A stretch of DNA of 64,000 nucleotides from Butyricimonas faecihominis (lineage in GTDB: Bacteria; Bacteroidota; Bacteroidia; Bacteroidales; Marinifilaceae): contig NZ_AP028155.1 of assembly GCF_033096445.1 (NCBI RefSeq), forward strand, positions 2,051,880 through 2,115,879, given 5' to 3'. Position numbers and translations under genes: made by a program. How positions within the stretch are numbered: the first letter of the stretch is position 1; each line of letters starts with the position of its first letter. Of the stretch, positions 34,711 through 44,245 are shown piece by piece. The notes under the pieces are model-generated. The model was not told the origin of the DNA, made no database searches, and worked only from the letters and a program-made list of their open reading frames with translations.

Positions 34711-35607
34711 TCAGATTTTCAGCGTATCGAATCCCCGACCATAAACCCCCATAACAGTGTTCATCGTCAAGAACGCATCCGGATCTGCCATCTTCGTTAC
34801 ACGCATAATATTTTGCATCTCGCTCTTACGGGCAACCACGATCAACATCTTACGCGCCTCTCCCGTATACCATCCCTGACAATCCACCACGGTAACACCG
34901 CGTCGTAAATCCCGGGTAATGGAATTCGCCACATCCTCGTATTTTTGAGAAAATATAAGGAATTGTACCGATTGCATCTGTCCAGTAAATACCAAATCAA
35001 TCGTGTAGGAGTTAACCCCCATCACCACGTAACCATAGATAATAGTGGCTATTTTTGCCGTGGGATCTATCGCCGTATCCTCCCCGATAAAATAACTACA
35101 CCCGATGATAAACACATCGATGTACATGATAATTTTACCCGGACTGATATTACGGTACTTATTGATAATCATGGCAACAATGTCCGTACCGGCCGTACTT
35201 CCCCCGTTTACCAGAGAAATACCGATACCCGCACCACACATGATACCGGAAATCACAGCACACATGAATTTATCTTCCAGCAGAGGTTCGTGTATCAGGT
35301 TCTGAAACACACTCAACAGGAAAGAACTCATGAAAATAGCATAAATCGTCTTAAACCCGAAACGAGGTCCCAGAATCTTGATAGCAATTGCCACCAACAA
35401 AAAGTTGATCACGAAATAACTATACCCGATCGGGATCACCTCTCCGGAAAGGAAATAAATAATTGTTGAAATACCGGTCACTCCACCACCGACCATACGA
35501 TGCGGAGCCAAAAATGCCGTCACGGCAAACGTGTATATCAACAAACCGAACGTGATCAACAGATACGCCCGGATTTCACTCATCAACTTCTCCTTTGTAA
35601 CTTTCAT
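34711..35607 (-). CDS. YitT-family membrane protein (DUF161/DUF2179)
   Basis: A 298-residue protein with five or six transmembrane helices, including GGGVTGISTIIYFLSG near residue 37 and NGGSTAGTDIVAMIINKYRN near 130. A C-terminal cytoplasmic DUF2179 domain contains RRGVTVVDCQGWYTG. The function of the family is unknown. ATG 35607 was chosen over GTG 35610. It follows glnS by 4 bp and is co-transcribed with it. Confidence 0.88.
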   Translation of the reverse strand: MKVTKEKLMSEIRAYLLITFGLLIYTFAVTAFLAPHRMVGGGVTGISTIIYFLSGEVIPIGYSYFVINFLLVAIAIKILGPRFGFKTIYAIFMSSFLLSVFQNLIHEPLLEDKFMCAVISGIMCGAGIGISLVNGGSTAGTDIVAMIINKYRNISPGKIIMYIDVFIIGCSYFIGEDTAIDPTAKIATIIYGYVVMGVNSYTIDLVFTGQMQSVQFLIFSQKYEDVANSITRDLRRGVTVVDCQGWYTGEARKMLIVVARKSEMQNIMRVTKMADPDAFLTMNTVMGVYGRGFDTLKI

Positions 35608-35611
35608 CACA

Positions 35612-37315
35612 TTAATTATTTTGTTTTGCCCACGTATCCTTCAAACCAACAGTCCGGTTAAACACCAGCGCTCCCGGCTTGGAATCTTTATCCACGCAGA
35701 AATATCCCAGACGTTGGAACTGGAAACGGTCACCTTCTTTCGCCTCCTTCAAACTCGGCTCCAACTTACATCCCGTCAAAACTTTCAATGAGTTTTCATT
35801 CAAAAATTCCTTGAAATCAATATCTTTATGTCCGGCAGGATCCGGATCTTTAAACAATCGATCATACAAACGCACTTCCGCCTCGATAGCATCCGGAGCT
35901 GACACCCAATGCAAAGTACCTTTCACCTTCCGGTTACTTGCCGATCCGGTACCGCTACGGGTATCCGCATCATACGTACAATGAATTGTCGTGATATTTC
36001 CCTCCGCATCCTTCTCCACGCTCTCACACTTCACGATATAAGCCCCTTTCAAGCGCACTTCGTTACCCAAAGTCATCCGGAAGAATTTCTTCGGAGCATC
36101 CTCCATGAAATCATCCCGTTCGATATATAGTTCACGAGAGAAAGGAACCATTCTCGTTCCGGCCGTTTCGTCTTCCGGATTGTTCTCGATCTCCACGGTC
36201 TCCGTTTGTCCTTCCGGGTAATTATCAATCACCACCCGAACCGGGTCCAACACGGCCATCACGCGGGGAGCGATCTTATTCAAATGCTCCCGAACACAGA
36301 ATTCCAATAAAGCCATATCCACCACGATCTCCCGACGGGCAACACCCACCTTTTCTGCGAAATTACGGATAGATTCAGGAGTATATCCGGCACGTCTCAA
36401 CCCGGTAATCGTCGGCATACGGGGATCATCCCAACCGGCCACGATTCCTTTTTGCACGAGCTCCAGCAAACGACGTTTACTCATCACCGTGTAACTCAAA
36501 TTACGACGGGCAAATTCAATCTGACGGGGACGATACTCCGTGTCAATCAACTGATCCAAGAACCAGTTGTACAAAGGACGGTGAACTTCAAATTCCAACG
36601 TACAGATAGAATGCGTAATACCTTCCAGATAATCGCTCTGACCATGCGTGAAATCATACATCGGGTAAATACACCATTTATCCCCGGTTCTGTGATGAGC
36701 CACGTGCATAATACGGTACATGATCGGGTCACGCATCAACATATTAGAAGATGCCATATCTATTTTTGCCCGCAGAACTTTCTCTCCGGCTTGGAACTCA
36801 CCGCTTTTCATCCGGCGGAATAAATCCAAGTTCTCTTCCGGCGTCCGATCCCGGTAAGGGCTATTCACTCCGGGTTCCGTGGGAGTCATACGTTGAGCGC
36901 TGATCACCTCTGCCGGCTGATCGTCCACGTAAGCCTTCCCCTCCAGAATCAATTTTTCAGCCCAATCATATAACTGTTGAAAATAATCAGATGCGAAATG
37001 CGGTTCTCCTTCCCATTGGAAACCTAACCACTGAATATCTTGTTGTATGGAATCAATATATTCGACATCCTCTTTCGAGGGATTAGTGTCATCAAAACGC
37101 AGGTTACATTTTCCATGGTATTCGGTTGCCAATCCGAAGTTCAAGCATATAGAAGTTGCATGCCCGATATGCAGGTACCCGTTCGGTTCCGGCGGAAAGC
37201 GAGTATGTACCCGACCGCCATTCTTTCCCTCGGCCAACTCCTCTTCAATAATCTGTTCGATGAAGTTTAATGATTTACCTTCACCTTCTTCTTCCACGAG
37301 ATGATTTTTATCCAT
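35612..37315 (-). CDS. glnS: Glutaminyl-tRNA synthetase
   Basis: A 567-residue class I synthetase. HIGH motif: [12 protein letters not shown] near residue 43; KMSKS-like motif: VMSKRRL near 276. The catalytic core is followed by two anticodon-binding beta-barrels, with the diagnostic [13 protein letters not shown] segment near residue 410. It charges tRNA-Gln directly, so this organism does not rely solely on the transamidation route. It is the first gene of a two-gene unit with yitT. Confidence 0.96.
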   Translation of the reverse strand: MDKNHLVEEEGEGKSLNFIEQIIEEELAEGKNGGRVHTRFPPEPNGYLHIGHATSICLNFGLATEYHGKCNLRFDDTNPSKEDVEYIDSIQQDIQWLGFQWEGEPHFASDYFQQLYDWAEKLILEGKAYVDDQPAEVISAQRMTPTEPGVNSPYRDRTPEENLDLFRRMKSGEFQAGEKVLRAKIDMASSNMLMRDPIMYRIMHVAHHRTGDKWCIYPMYDFTHGQSDYLEGITHSICTLEFEVHRPLYNWFLDQLIDTEYRPRQIEFARRNLSYTVMSKRRLLELVQKGIVAGWDDPRMPTITGLRRAGYTPESIRNFAEKVGVARREIVVDMALLEFCVREHLNKIAPRVMAVLDPVRVVIDNYPEGQTETVEIENNPEDETAGTRMVPFSRELYIERDDFMEDAPKKFFRMTLGNEVRLKGAYIVKCESVEKDAEGNITTIHCTYDADTRSGTGSASNRKVKGTLHWVSAPDAIEAEVRLYDRLFKDPDPAGHKDIDFKEFLNENSLKVLTGCKLEPSLKEAKEGDRFQFQRLGYFCVDKDSKPGALVFNRTVGLKDTWAKQNN

Positions 37316-37342
37316 ACTAAAATTATTATAACATATTCGACG

Positions 37343-37350
37343 CGAAGGTA
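37343..37350 (-). promoter_or_regulatory. -7-like box of glnS
   Basis: TACCTTCG on the minus strand differs from TAnnTTTG at one position and lies 28 bp before the ATG. No clear -33 box was found. Confidence 0.35.
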
Positions 37351-37380
37351 ATTAATTTATGAGAGTTTTAAAAGTTTCTG

Positions 37381-37388
37381 TATATTTG
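37381..37388 (+). promoter_or_regulatory. -7 box of the porin gene
   Basis: TATATTTG is an exact -7 match only 6 bp before ATG 37395, implying a leaderless or nearly leaderless mRNA. The -33 region has only a partial match (TTTA, 37356-37359, 21 bp away). Confidence 0.5.
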
Positions 37389-37394
37389 CAGGCC

Positions 37395-39371
37395 ATGAAA
37401 AATATATTTTATACCATAATATGCTGTCTGATTTCACTCACGTCATTAGCCCAGAGTGATTTTGGCTACGGGAATCCGGATGGAATGGATCCCCAAGACG
37501 AAGGAATGCAACGCGATTCCACGAAAGAACAACGTTACGTTCCGCATTATCGGCTAACTTGGAAATGGGTACATGACGGGGTATATCAGAAATTTTACCA
37601 GCTTGACACACTTCAAGACGGTTTACAAAACACGAACTTGATATTCAAGCACAGTGTTTCCAATACATATTTGGGAAACTTCCCGGCTCCTTATGTATCA
37701 GACATCTATATCCTGCGTCCGCAAGGAGAAGACTTCCTGCCGCAAGACCGGCTAAGAGATTATTTCTTCAAACCGGAAGATGCATTGGAATATAACACCA
37801 CGACCCCTTTCACCCAATTAAGCTATTTCAACGGTGGCGGCCGGGGAAAAACGGAAGACTGGCTGGATGTATGGCACGTCCAGAATATCCGCCCCTATTG
37901 GAATGCCGGATTCCGGTATAACCTCATTTCATCGGACGGAGCCTATTCTTACCAGAAATCAAAAACATACAATTTCTCATTCTTCAGTTCGTACGAAAAA
38001 GACCGCATGGCCGTATCCATGTTTATCAACCAGAATATGGCACATATCACCGAAAATGGTGGTATCGAAAACCTAGCGGATATTCGGGACACCTCGCTTG
38101 ACCCCAAAGTTGTCGGTACACGCCTTGCCATGGAGCCAAAAAACAACCTCATGAATTTCAATTTCAAAACTCTGGCACAATACAACATCGGTAATCCCAA
38201 AGAGATCATCACGCAAAAAGACTCGGTGACACTCGATACCACGATCACCTATCCCATGAAATTCGCTTTAGCCTTTAAAGTTGAAGATAACCGTTATTCG
38301 TTCAAAGAGGAAAGCGTTGAGCAAGGATTTTTCTCTGACACGACCTATATCAGCACCCAATCAAACTCCGACTTGATCAAAAATCGGAAATACGAGGTGG
38401 ATGCCAAATTTATTTTGAACGAACACCCCAAATATAAATACCTGCCGGGAGTATATGCCGGGCTAAAATTCAAGTACCTGAGTTACGATCAACGTGTTTC
38501 GCTGGACACGGTTAACAACATGGGAACTAGCAAATATACCGGGACTTACTTGACAGCCGGGACCTTCAATATGGATAGTACCACCATGTTTAATTTCGAC
38601 ATTTGGGGAAGTTTCTGTCTCGCCGGCGAGTACTCTGCCGACTATTCGCTAGAGGGGGAGATTATCCAATATTTGAACAAAGGGAGGAACTCTTCTGTCA
38701 CCGTCCATGCCTTATTGGAAACCCAAACCCCGAATCGCTACTACCTCCAGTACCAAGGAAATCACAACCAATGGGAGAATAGTTTTGACAAGATACACGC
38801 CTATAATTTACGAGGCCATTATACGAACAAACGTCTTCGGACAGAAATCGGGGTAGCCCTCAACAACACGAAAAACTACATCTATTTTGACACCACCGCC
38901 ATGCCCCGTCAATACAATAGTAATATTATGGTATTCACGGCATGGGCAAAACAGATATTCCGGTTAGGGCATTTCTATTTCGACCAAAAAGTATATTACC
39001 AAGTGACCAACAAGGAGGAAATATTACCATTACCCCAAGTGGCACTTTACTCGCACAATTACTATCAGAACCGCTTTTTCAAAAAAGCTTTAGGTTTCCA
39101 GATCGGTATAGATTTGTTCTACAACACCTCGTTCTACGCTAATGCGTACGACCCGGCAATCATGCAATTCTATAACCAAGAGATCGAGAAAACCGGTAAC
39201 TACCCGAAAATGGATGTATTCGTCACGTTGAATATTAAACGAGCCGACCTGTTCGTTAAATATGAACACTTCAACGAGTTCTTCGGAAGTCGAGATTATT
39301 TCTCGGCATATACCTATCCCATCAACCCGGCAAAGGTGAAATTCGGTATCCGATGGAACTTCTTTGACTAG
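37395..39371 (+). CDS. Putative outer-membrane porin (Porin_10-like)
   Basis: A 658-residue outer-membrane beta-barrel protein. The signal peptide ends at SLAQ (residue 20). Repeated amphipathic strands with alternating aromatics run to a C-terminal KVKFGIRWNFFD. The early YGNPDGMDP and LPQDRLRDYFFKPEDALEYNTTTPFTQL-type region matches the Bacteroidetes putative porin family. I start at ATG 37395, which opens the signal peptide, rather than at the ATG 37359 that would include the promoter. Confidence 0.82.
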   Translation: MKNIFYTIICCLISLTSLAQSDFGYGNPDGMDPQDEGMQRDSTKEQRYVPHYRLTWKWVHDGVYQKFYQLDTLQDGLQNTNLIFKHSVSNTYLGNFPAPYVSDIYILRPQGEDFLPQDRLRDYFFKPEDALEYNTTTPFTQLSYFNGGGRGKTEDWLDVWHVQNIRPYWNAGFRYNLISSDGAYSYQKSKTYNFSFFSSYEKDRMAVSMFINQNMAHITENGGIENLADIRDTSLDPKVVGTRLAMEPKNNLMNFNFKTLAQYNIGNPKEIITQKDSVTLDTTITYPMKFALAFKVEDNRYSFKEESVEQGFFSDTTYISTQSNSDLIKNRKYEVDAKFILNEHPKYKYLPGVYAGLKFKYLSYDQRVSLDTVNNMGTSKYTGTYLTAGTFNMDSTTMFNFDIWGSFCLAGEYSADYSLEGEIIQYLNKGRNSSVTVHALLETQTPNRYYLQYQGNHNQWENSFDKIHAYNLRGHYTNKRLRTEIGVALNNTKNYIYFDTTAMPRQYNSNIMVFTAWAKQIFRLGHFYFDQKVYYQVTNKEEILPLPQVALYSHNYYQNRFFKKALGFQIGIDLFYNTSFYANAYDPAIMQFYNQEIEKTGNYPKMDVFVTLNIKRADLFVKYEHFNEFFGSRDYFSAYTYPINPAKVKFGIRWNFFD

Positions 39372-39422
39372 CGTGGAAAAACGGACAAATCCTTTTGTCA
39401 ATAACACCCGTAGAATCCATAA

Positions 39423-39453
39423 ACTTTATGGACCTTATGGACTTTATAAACTT
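39423..39453. repeat. Second copy of the CCTTATGAAC-family repeat
   Basis: This 31-nt segment matches 9882-9912 at 28 of 31 positions. With the adjacent CCATAAA-C-TTTATGG inverted repeat it could fold. It lies between the porin and the MltF-like gene. Confidence 0.6.
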
Positions 39454-39459
39454 CACTAA

Positions 39460-39491
39460 TTTGGTAGTTTACAACATTTTCCGTATTTTTG
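39460..39491 (+). promoter_or_regulatory. Promoter of the MltF-like gene
   Basis: TTTG (39460-39463) and TATTTTTG (39484-39491) are 20 bp apart, an exact match. The ATG at 39496 is 4 bp downstream, so the predicted transcript is leaderless. Confidence 0.75.
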
Positions 39492-39495
39492 CGGT

Positions 39496-40884
39496 ATGTA
39501 TATAATAAAAACTATTACGTACACGCTGTTGTTCTTATCCTGTTTCGCCTCGTGCAAAACAAAGCAAGAAGAACTACCACTAGTCATACCAGAACCCGGA
39601 ACGCTGGAAAAAATAGAGCAACGCGGGGTATTAAATGTATGTAGCTATTACAACACGACAGACTACTACGTGTATAAAGGTATTCCCAAAGGATTTCACT
39701 ACGAATTGGTAAAAGATTTCGCTGATTATCTGGGAGTGAAGCTAAATATCGAAATAAACACGAATATTGACGAAAGCATTCAAAAACTGAATGAAGGCCA
39801 ATATGACTTGATCGCCATGAGCCTCTCTGTCACGGATTCCCGAAAAGAAGACGTGCAATTCAGCCTTCCCCTGTTTACGACCAGTCAAGTACTCGTTCAA
39901 CACACGTCGGACACGCTTCTCCAATCGGTAGATGACCTCAAGGGTAAAGAAATATTTTTACAGGAAGGCACCTCTTTCACCCGATTCCTGCAACATTTAA
40001 ACGATTCCTTACAATTAAATCTGAAAATCACCGAACTGGAAGATGTCACGTTCGAAGACATTCTACTAAAAATAGAAAACGGGGAAATTCCTTACACGGT
40101 CATCGATAAAAATATTGCCCAGATTGCCTCCCAGTACATGAAGCATATTGATTACTCTCTTCAGCTATCCTCCGAGAACCCCGTGGCTTGGGCCGTCACG
40201 AAGAAGGCTACTCTATTGGATGAAGAAATCAATGCTTGGCTGGGCGCCATTAAAAAGAGCGGGAAACTAAATGTCCTGTATAACCGTTATTACAAAAACA
40301 GTTACATCACGTCACTGCACAACTCCAAATACTACAAACTGAAAAATGGAGTTATCTCCAGTTTTGACCCGATCATTAAAAAAGAGGCTCGGGCAATCGG
40401 TTGGGACTGGCGCCTGTTGGCAGCCGTTATCTACCAAGAATCCGGTTTCGACCCGGAAGCCACTTCCCACCTTGGGGCTGTCGGCCTGATGCAAGTTATG
40501 CCGGAGACCTCCCTGCAACTCGGATTCGAGGAATACGAAGAACCCAAAGACAACATTCACGTCGGGGCGTACTATCTAAAATATCTAGAAAACAAATTCA
40601 ACAAGTTCGACCTCGACACGCTGGAACAAATCAAGTTCACTCTGGCTGCTTATAATGCAGGTCTGGGACACGTACTCGATGCCATCCGGTTAGCCGAATC
40701 ATACGGGAAAAACCCAAAAGTATGGGACAACAACGTGGATTATTTCATCCTCCACAAATCCCAACCGGAGATATACCGGGATTCTGTCGTCCGCTTCGGC
40801 TATTGTGACGGGAAACAAACATTCAACTTCGTCAACAATATTATGGAAAACTATACTCATTATAAAAACACAATCAAAAAATAA
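39496..40884 (+). CDS. mltF: MltF-like lytic transglycosylase with solute-binding domain
   Basis: A 462-residue lipoprotein (lipobox LSCFASCKT near residue 20). Residues ~35-265 form a family 3 solute-binding domain and residues ~285-430 an SLT domain. In the latter YQESGFDPEA carries the catalytic Glu315, followed by GAVGLMQVMPETS and AAYNAGLGHV. It cleaves peptidoglycan to 1,6-anhydromuropeptides. It is one of three lytic transglycosylases in this window. Confidence 0.9.
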   Translation: MYIIKTITYTLLFLSCFASCKTKQEELPLVIPEPGTLEKIEQRGVLNVCSYYNTTDYYVYKGIPKGFHYELVKDFADYLGVKLNIEINTNIDESIQKLNEGQYDLIAMSLSVTDSRKEDVQFSLPLFTTSQVLVQHTSDTLLQSVDDLKGKEIFLQEGTSFTRFLQHLNDSLQLNLKITELEDVTFEDILLKIENGEIPYTVIDKNIAQIASQYMKHIDYSLQLSSENPVAWAVTKKATLLDEEINAWLGAIKKSGKLNVLYNRYYKNSYITSLHNSKYYKLKNGVISSFDPIIKKEARAIGWDWRLLAAVIYQESGFDPEATSHLGAVGLMQVMPETSLQLGFEEYEEPKDNIHVGAYYLKYLENKFNKFDLDTLEQIKFTLAAYNAGLGHVLDAIRLAESYGKNPKVWDNNVDYFILHKSQPEIYRDSVVRFGYCDGKQTFNFVNNIMENYTHYKNTIKK

Positions 40885-41004
40885 TCTTAAATTTTAAATC
40901 GAAAAATTCAGAATGAATAGAATCACAGAATCTAAAATCATGAAATGACCGAATCCCTCAATTTAAAATTTAAAATCATGCAATTTAAAATTCGGAAGGC
41001 GAAT
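40885..41004 (+). repeat. AT-rich degenerate spacer
   Basis: The spacer holds AATCTAAAATCATGAAATGA and TTTAAAATTTAAAATCATGC-type iterations, related to the rnf spacers. No coding potential was seen. Confidence 0.5.
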
Positions 41005-41036
41005 ATTGATTTACATTAATATTTTTCATACCTTCG
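41005..41036 (+). promoter_or_regulatory. Promoter of the 249-residue gene
   Basis: ATTG (41005-41008) and TACCTTCG (41029-41036) are 20 bp apart; each box has one mismatch to consensus. Confidence 0.5.
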
Positions 41037-41076
41037 CATCAGAGTTTTGATCATTATTTAACTAATTGCTAAGGAT

Positions 41077-41826
41077 ATGCCTTACAGAAGATTACCGAAT
41101 ACAGACGCAGCAAGGATAAGGGCATTAGAAACAGCCTTGAATAACGAAGAGTTTTCTAATATCAACAACTTACCGTTTTCATTAAATCTTAGGCAAAAGA
41201 TTGAATTCTTTTTACCAAGATTTAAAACGGCAATAACGAATTCTCAGTGCGCCAGAGATAAACAAAACGTGAACAGTAGGAAATATGCAGAATATACCCG
41301 AAAAGCAAAATTATACATTTCCCATTTCCTGCAAGTACTGAACTTCACGATCGCCCGGGGAGAATTAAAACCCGTGGCAAGAACATTCTATGGAATTGAT
41401 GAAAACGACACAAAACTCCCTTCACTAGTTTCTGATCAGGATTTACTGGAATGGGGAGCAAAAGTCATTGCCGGAGAACAGGAACGCACCCGCAATGGTG
41501 GCGGTAGCCCCGTGTACAGTCCTTCCATCGCCTTGGTGAAAGTAAACTACGAAAACTTTAAACAAGCCTACGCCTCCCAGAAGCAATTCCAACAAAACTC
41601 TGCCCGTTGCAGCGCAGAAGTCGCTCAATACCGGGGTGAGGCTGACGAATACATTCTAACCTTATGGAACGAAATCGAGGCTCATTACGCAGACCTCGAA
41701 GACGAAGAAATACGCCGCCAGAAATGCGAACATTTCGGCCTAGTCTACGTCTTCCGCAAAGGTGAAAAAGAAGAAATAAAAAGAAAAAAGGAAGCTGAAC
41801 GCATCACGCTCAAACTCCCCTTTTAA
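41077..41826 (+). CDS. Conserved-looking protein of unknown function
   Basis: A 249-residue soluble protein with no signal peptide or membrane helix. It opens with YRRLPNTDAARIRAL, is mostly helical with many Gln, Arg and Glu residues, and ends in a strongly charged stretch (KGEKEEIKRKKEAERITLKL). No catalytic motif is visible. It has its own promoter and is flanked by AT-rich spacers on both sides. I do not recognise the family and assign no role. Confidence 0.6.
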   Translation: MPYRRLPNTDAARIRALETALNNEEFSNINNLPFSLNLRQKIEFFLPRFKTAITNSQCARDKQNVNSRKYAEYTRKAKLYISHFLQVLNFTIARGELKPVARTFYGIDENDTKLPSLVSDQDLLEWGAKVIAGEQERTRNGGGSPVYSPSIALVKVNYENFKQAYASQKQFQQNSARCSAEVAQYRGEADEYILTLWNEIEAHYADLEDEEIRRQKCEHFGLVYVFRKGEKEEIKRKKEAERITLKLPF

Positions 41827-41949
41827 TATTTTAGATTTATGATTTTAGATCCTATCGATTAAGTGATTTTATGATTTTCAATTAAGTGATTTTAATCACC
41901 CAATCATCGAATCGACAATCACGGAATCTTTTTCATTCTAAACTCTAAA
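41827..41949. repeat. AT-rich degenerate spacer before hydG
   Basis: The spacer holds GATTTTAGATCC, AAGTGATTTTA and AATCGACAATCACGGAATC-like words, similar to the gap at 6751-6871. It lies between convergent genes. Confidence 0.45.
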
Positions 41950-43455
41950 TTACATATACAGATCCCTCTCCCCTCTCGCGATTCTATCATAATAGGAACG
42001 GAACGTGGGGAGTAACTTTTTGTCTGTAAAGAATGGCATATTTTCAATTTCCTGCAACTCTTGCGCGATCAGTTTCTCACCGATCTCACGAGTCTCCGGA
42101 GAAGCGTAGTCATTCAGATACTCCCGGAACGTTAACACGGCATTCAGTTTACAGAATTTACCTTCCACACCTTTCTCCAACAAATTCATGATCTTATCCC
42201 CCGTACGACCGCAGCGATACCCTGCCGTACAGAAAGAAGTAATCATCCCGTCATGGGCCAGCTCACGGATCACCTCGTCCAAAGAACGCTGGTCACCCAA
42301 CATAAACTGCACCTTATCCGGATTCTCCTCCTGTTTCAACTTCTTGGCGTATGCCCCGATTCCCAACTTGGAAGAAGCATCCGTCTGCGTACACCCGTAA
42401 TGATTGATCAGATCGCGTTTCAGCTCCGGATTCTCACGTGCCGTCACGATCAACCCGCTATACGGAATTGCCAGACGCAACACGGAAACCACCCGTTTCA
42501 TGGCTTCGTCACTCACAATATAAGGAGAATGTTCACTCAAGAATGAACCGGGAGCCGGTTGCATACGCGGGAATGACACGGTATGCGGTCCGATACCGAA
42601 ATGTTTCTCCAAGTCCCAAGCATGGTGAACCAGACCCATCACGTCGAACTTCCAATCGTACAAACCAAATAAAGCCCCGATAGCCACATCGTCCACCCCG
42701 GCTTCCATAGCCCGGTGCATGGCATAAAGCCTCCAGCGATAATTTCCTTTCACCGTGTTTGCCGGATGCAATTCGGCATATCTTCCCCGGTGGTAAGTTT
42801 CTTGAAACACTTGGAACGTACCGATTCCCGCGCGCCACAATTTCTTCATGTCAGCGATCTCCATCGGAGCCGCATTCACGTTTACCCGCCGGATATTATT
42901 GAAACCATTCCCCGTAGGCGTCGTGCGTTTCACGGAATAAATCGTGGAAATAGAATCCGCGATATAGTCGGCTCCATTTTTAGGATGCTCGCCATACACG
43001 GCAATCATTCGCTTATGTCCCTCATCAATCACGGCAGCCACCTCATCCCGCACCTCATCCATCGTCAACACGTGGCGAACCTCGTCTTTATTCTCCGCAC
43101 GGAACCCGCAATATTTACAGCTGTTCACGCAAAGATTCGACAAATACAAGGGAGCAAAGAAAACGATACGATTATCATATACTTTTTTCTTCACTTCCAA
43201 CGCCGCCTCCTGCATTTCATGTAATAATTCCGGGTCCTCCACGTTCAACAATGTAGCCGTTTCTGCCGGAGTCAAAATCTTTATATCCAAAGATTTTTGT
43301 AAAATATCCCGAACTTGTTGCTTATCGGGATTTTTATACTTTTCAATATCTGCAAATATCTGTTCCTCGTCAATAAAATCCTTTCCCCCATCCAGATACT
43401 TATCGATCTCTGCCTGTTTGATCACGCTGGCAGTCCAATCTTTTACACTACTCAT
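41950..43455 (-). CDS. hydG: [FeFe]-hydrogenase H-cluster maturase HydG
   Basis: A 501-residue radical-SAM tyrosine lyase that makes the CO and CN ligands of the H-cluster. The radical-SAM cluster uses Cys109, Cys113 and Cys116 (CVNSCKYC). A C-terminal auxiliary cluster is held by the CTAGYRCGRTGDKIM segment near residue 395, which distinguishes HydG from ThiH. No hydE, hydF or hydrogenase gene is in the window, so the partners must be elsewhere. Presence implies an active [FeFe]-hydrogenase and H2 metabolism. Confidence 0.93.
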   Translation of the reverse strand: MSSVKDWTASVIKQAEIDKYLDGGKDFIDEEQIFADIEKYKNPDKQQVRDILQKSLDIKILTPAETATLLNVEDPELLHEMQEAALEVKKKVYDNRIVFFAPLYLSNLCVNSCKYCGFRAENKDEVRHVLTMDEVRDEVAAVIDEGHKRMIAVYGEHPKNGADYIADSISTIYSVKRTTPTGNGFNNIRRVNVNAAPMEIADMKKLWRAGIGTFQVFQETYHRGRYAELHPANTVKGNYRWRLYAMHRAMEAGVDDVAIGALFGLYDWKFDVMGLVHHAWDLEKHFGIGPHTVSFPRMQPAPGSFLSEHSPYIVSDEAMKRVVSVLRLAIPYSGLIVTARENPELKRDLINHYGCTQTDASSKLGIGAYAKKLKQEENPDKVQFMLGDQRSLDEVIRELAHDGMITSFCTAGYRCGRTGDKIMNLLEKGVEGKFCKLNAVLTFREYLNDYASPETREIGEKLIAQELQEIENMPFFTDKKLLPTFRSYYDRIARGERDLYM

Positions 43456-43681
43456 TTTTTACTCGATTACAAGTTCATAAAAGTCCTAAAATCTACAAAA
43501 CTCACCCGACACGTTTGCTTCCCTACCTCCCGTCGCGTGAATATCTTTACATATATACAAAGGTCGTTAATTATTTCATCAATCCCCTCTATTTCCAATA
43601 TCTATTTTCAATCAGCCGATAAAGAAAATCAATAACCTAATCGTAAACCCGGTAGACCTTTCTTTTAGATCCCTATGAACC
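43456..43681. other. Gap between hydG and the yqeY-like gene
   Basis: A minus-strand GACCTTTG near 43557 resembles a -7 box for hydG, but no -33 box fits. A short CCTATGAACCTTAG near 43671 is a fragment of the CCTTATGAAC repeat family. Nothing else was seen. Confidence 0.35.
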
Positions 43682-44131
43682 TTAGCTTAATAATTCTTTT
43701 ACAATGGTAGAAATCGTCTTACCGTCAGCCACCCCGGCCAGTTCCTTGGAAGCAACACCCATCACTTTCCCCATCTCCTTAGCGGAAGTCGCTCCCACCT
43801 TCTCGATGATCGCTTTCAACGCAACCCTCAGTTCCTCCTCGCTCAACTGTTTTGGCAAGAACTCGCTCAACACTTCCACCTGAGCCATCTCGTGAGCATA
43901 CAAATCCTCACGTCCTTGATTTTTATATATTTCAGCCGACTCGCGTCCTTGTTTGGCTAACTTCTGGATAATCTTCACGCTTTCACTATCAGCAATTTGC
44001 TCCGGAGCCCCGGCAACAGATTTTGCCTCGATAAAAACCTTCTTTATATTTCTTAAAACTTCCAAACGAATGGTATCTTTAGCCTTCATGGCAGCCATGA
44101 TGCCTTTGCTAACCTGTTCTTCTATTGTCAT
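43682..44131 (-). CDS. GatB/YqeY domain protein
   Basis: A 149-residue helical YqeY-type protein: EEQVSKGIMAAMKAKD at the N-terminus, LPKQLSEEEL in the middle and GKVMGVASKELAGVADGK near the C-terminus. It resembles the tRNA-binding tail of GatB and may act in tRNA-dependent amidation, but its role is not established. A -7-like box (TAACTTCG, minus strand, 44159-44166) lies upstream. Confidence 0.88.
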   Translation of the reverse strand: MTIEEQVSKGIMAAMKAKDTIRLEVLRNIKKVFIEAKSVAGAPEQIADSESVKIIQKLAKQGRESAEIYKNQGREDLYAHEMAQVEVLSEFLPKQLSEEELRVALKAIIEKVGATSAKEMGKVMGVASKELAGVADGKTISTIVKELLS

Positions 44132-44195
44132 TGTTTCTGAATTTAAAATTTAAACTCACGAAGTTACTATTTATTCCTCAAATTTCCACTAACCA

Positions 44196-44227
44196 TTTTT
44201 AATTTTCGAAATACCGACGTAATTTTG
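44196..44227 (+). promoter_or_regulatory. Promoter of the MATE gene
   Basis: TTTT (44196-44199) and an exact TAATTTTG (44220-44227) are 20 bp apart; the ATG follows at 44246. Confidence 0.5.
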
Positions 44228-44245
44228 TATCATAAAAACACCTGC

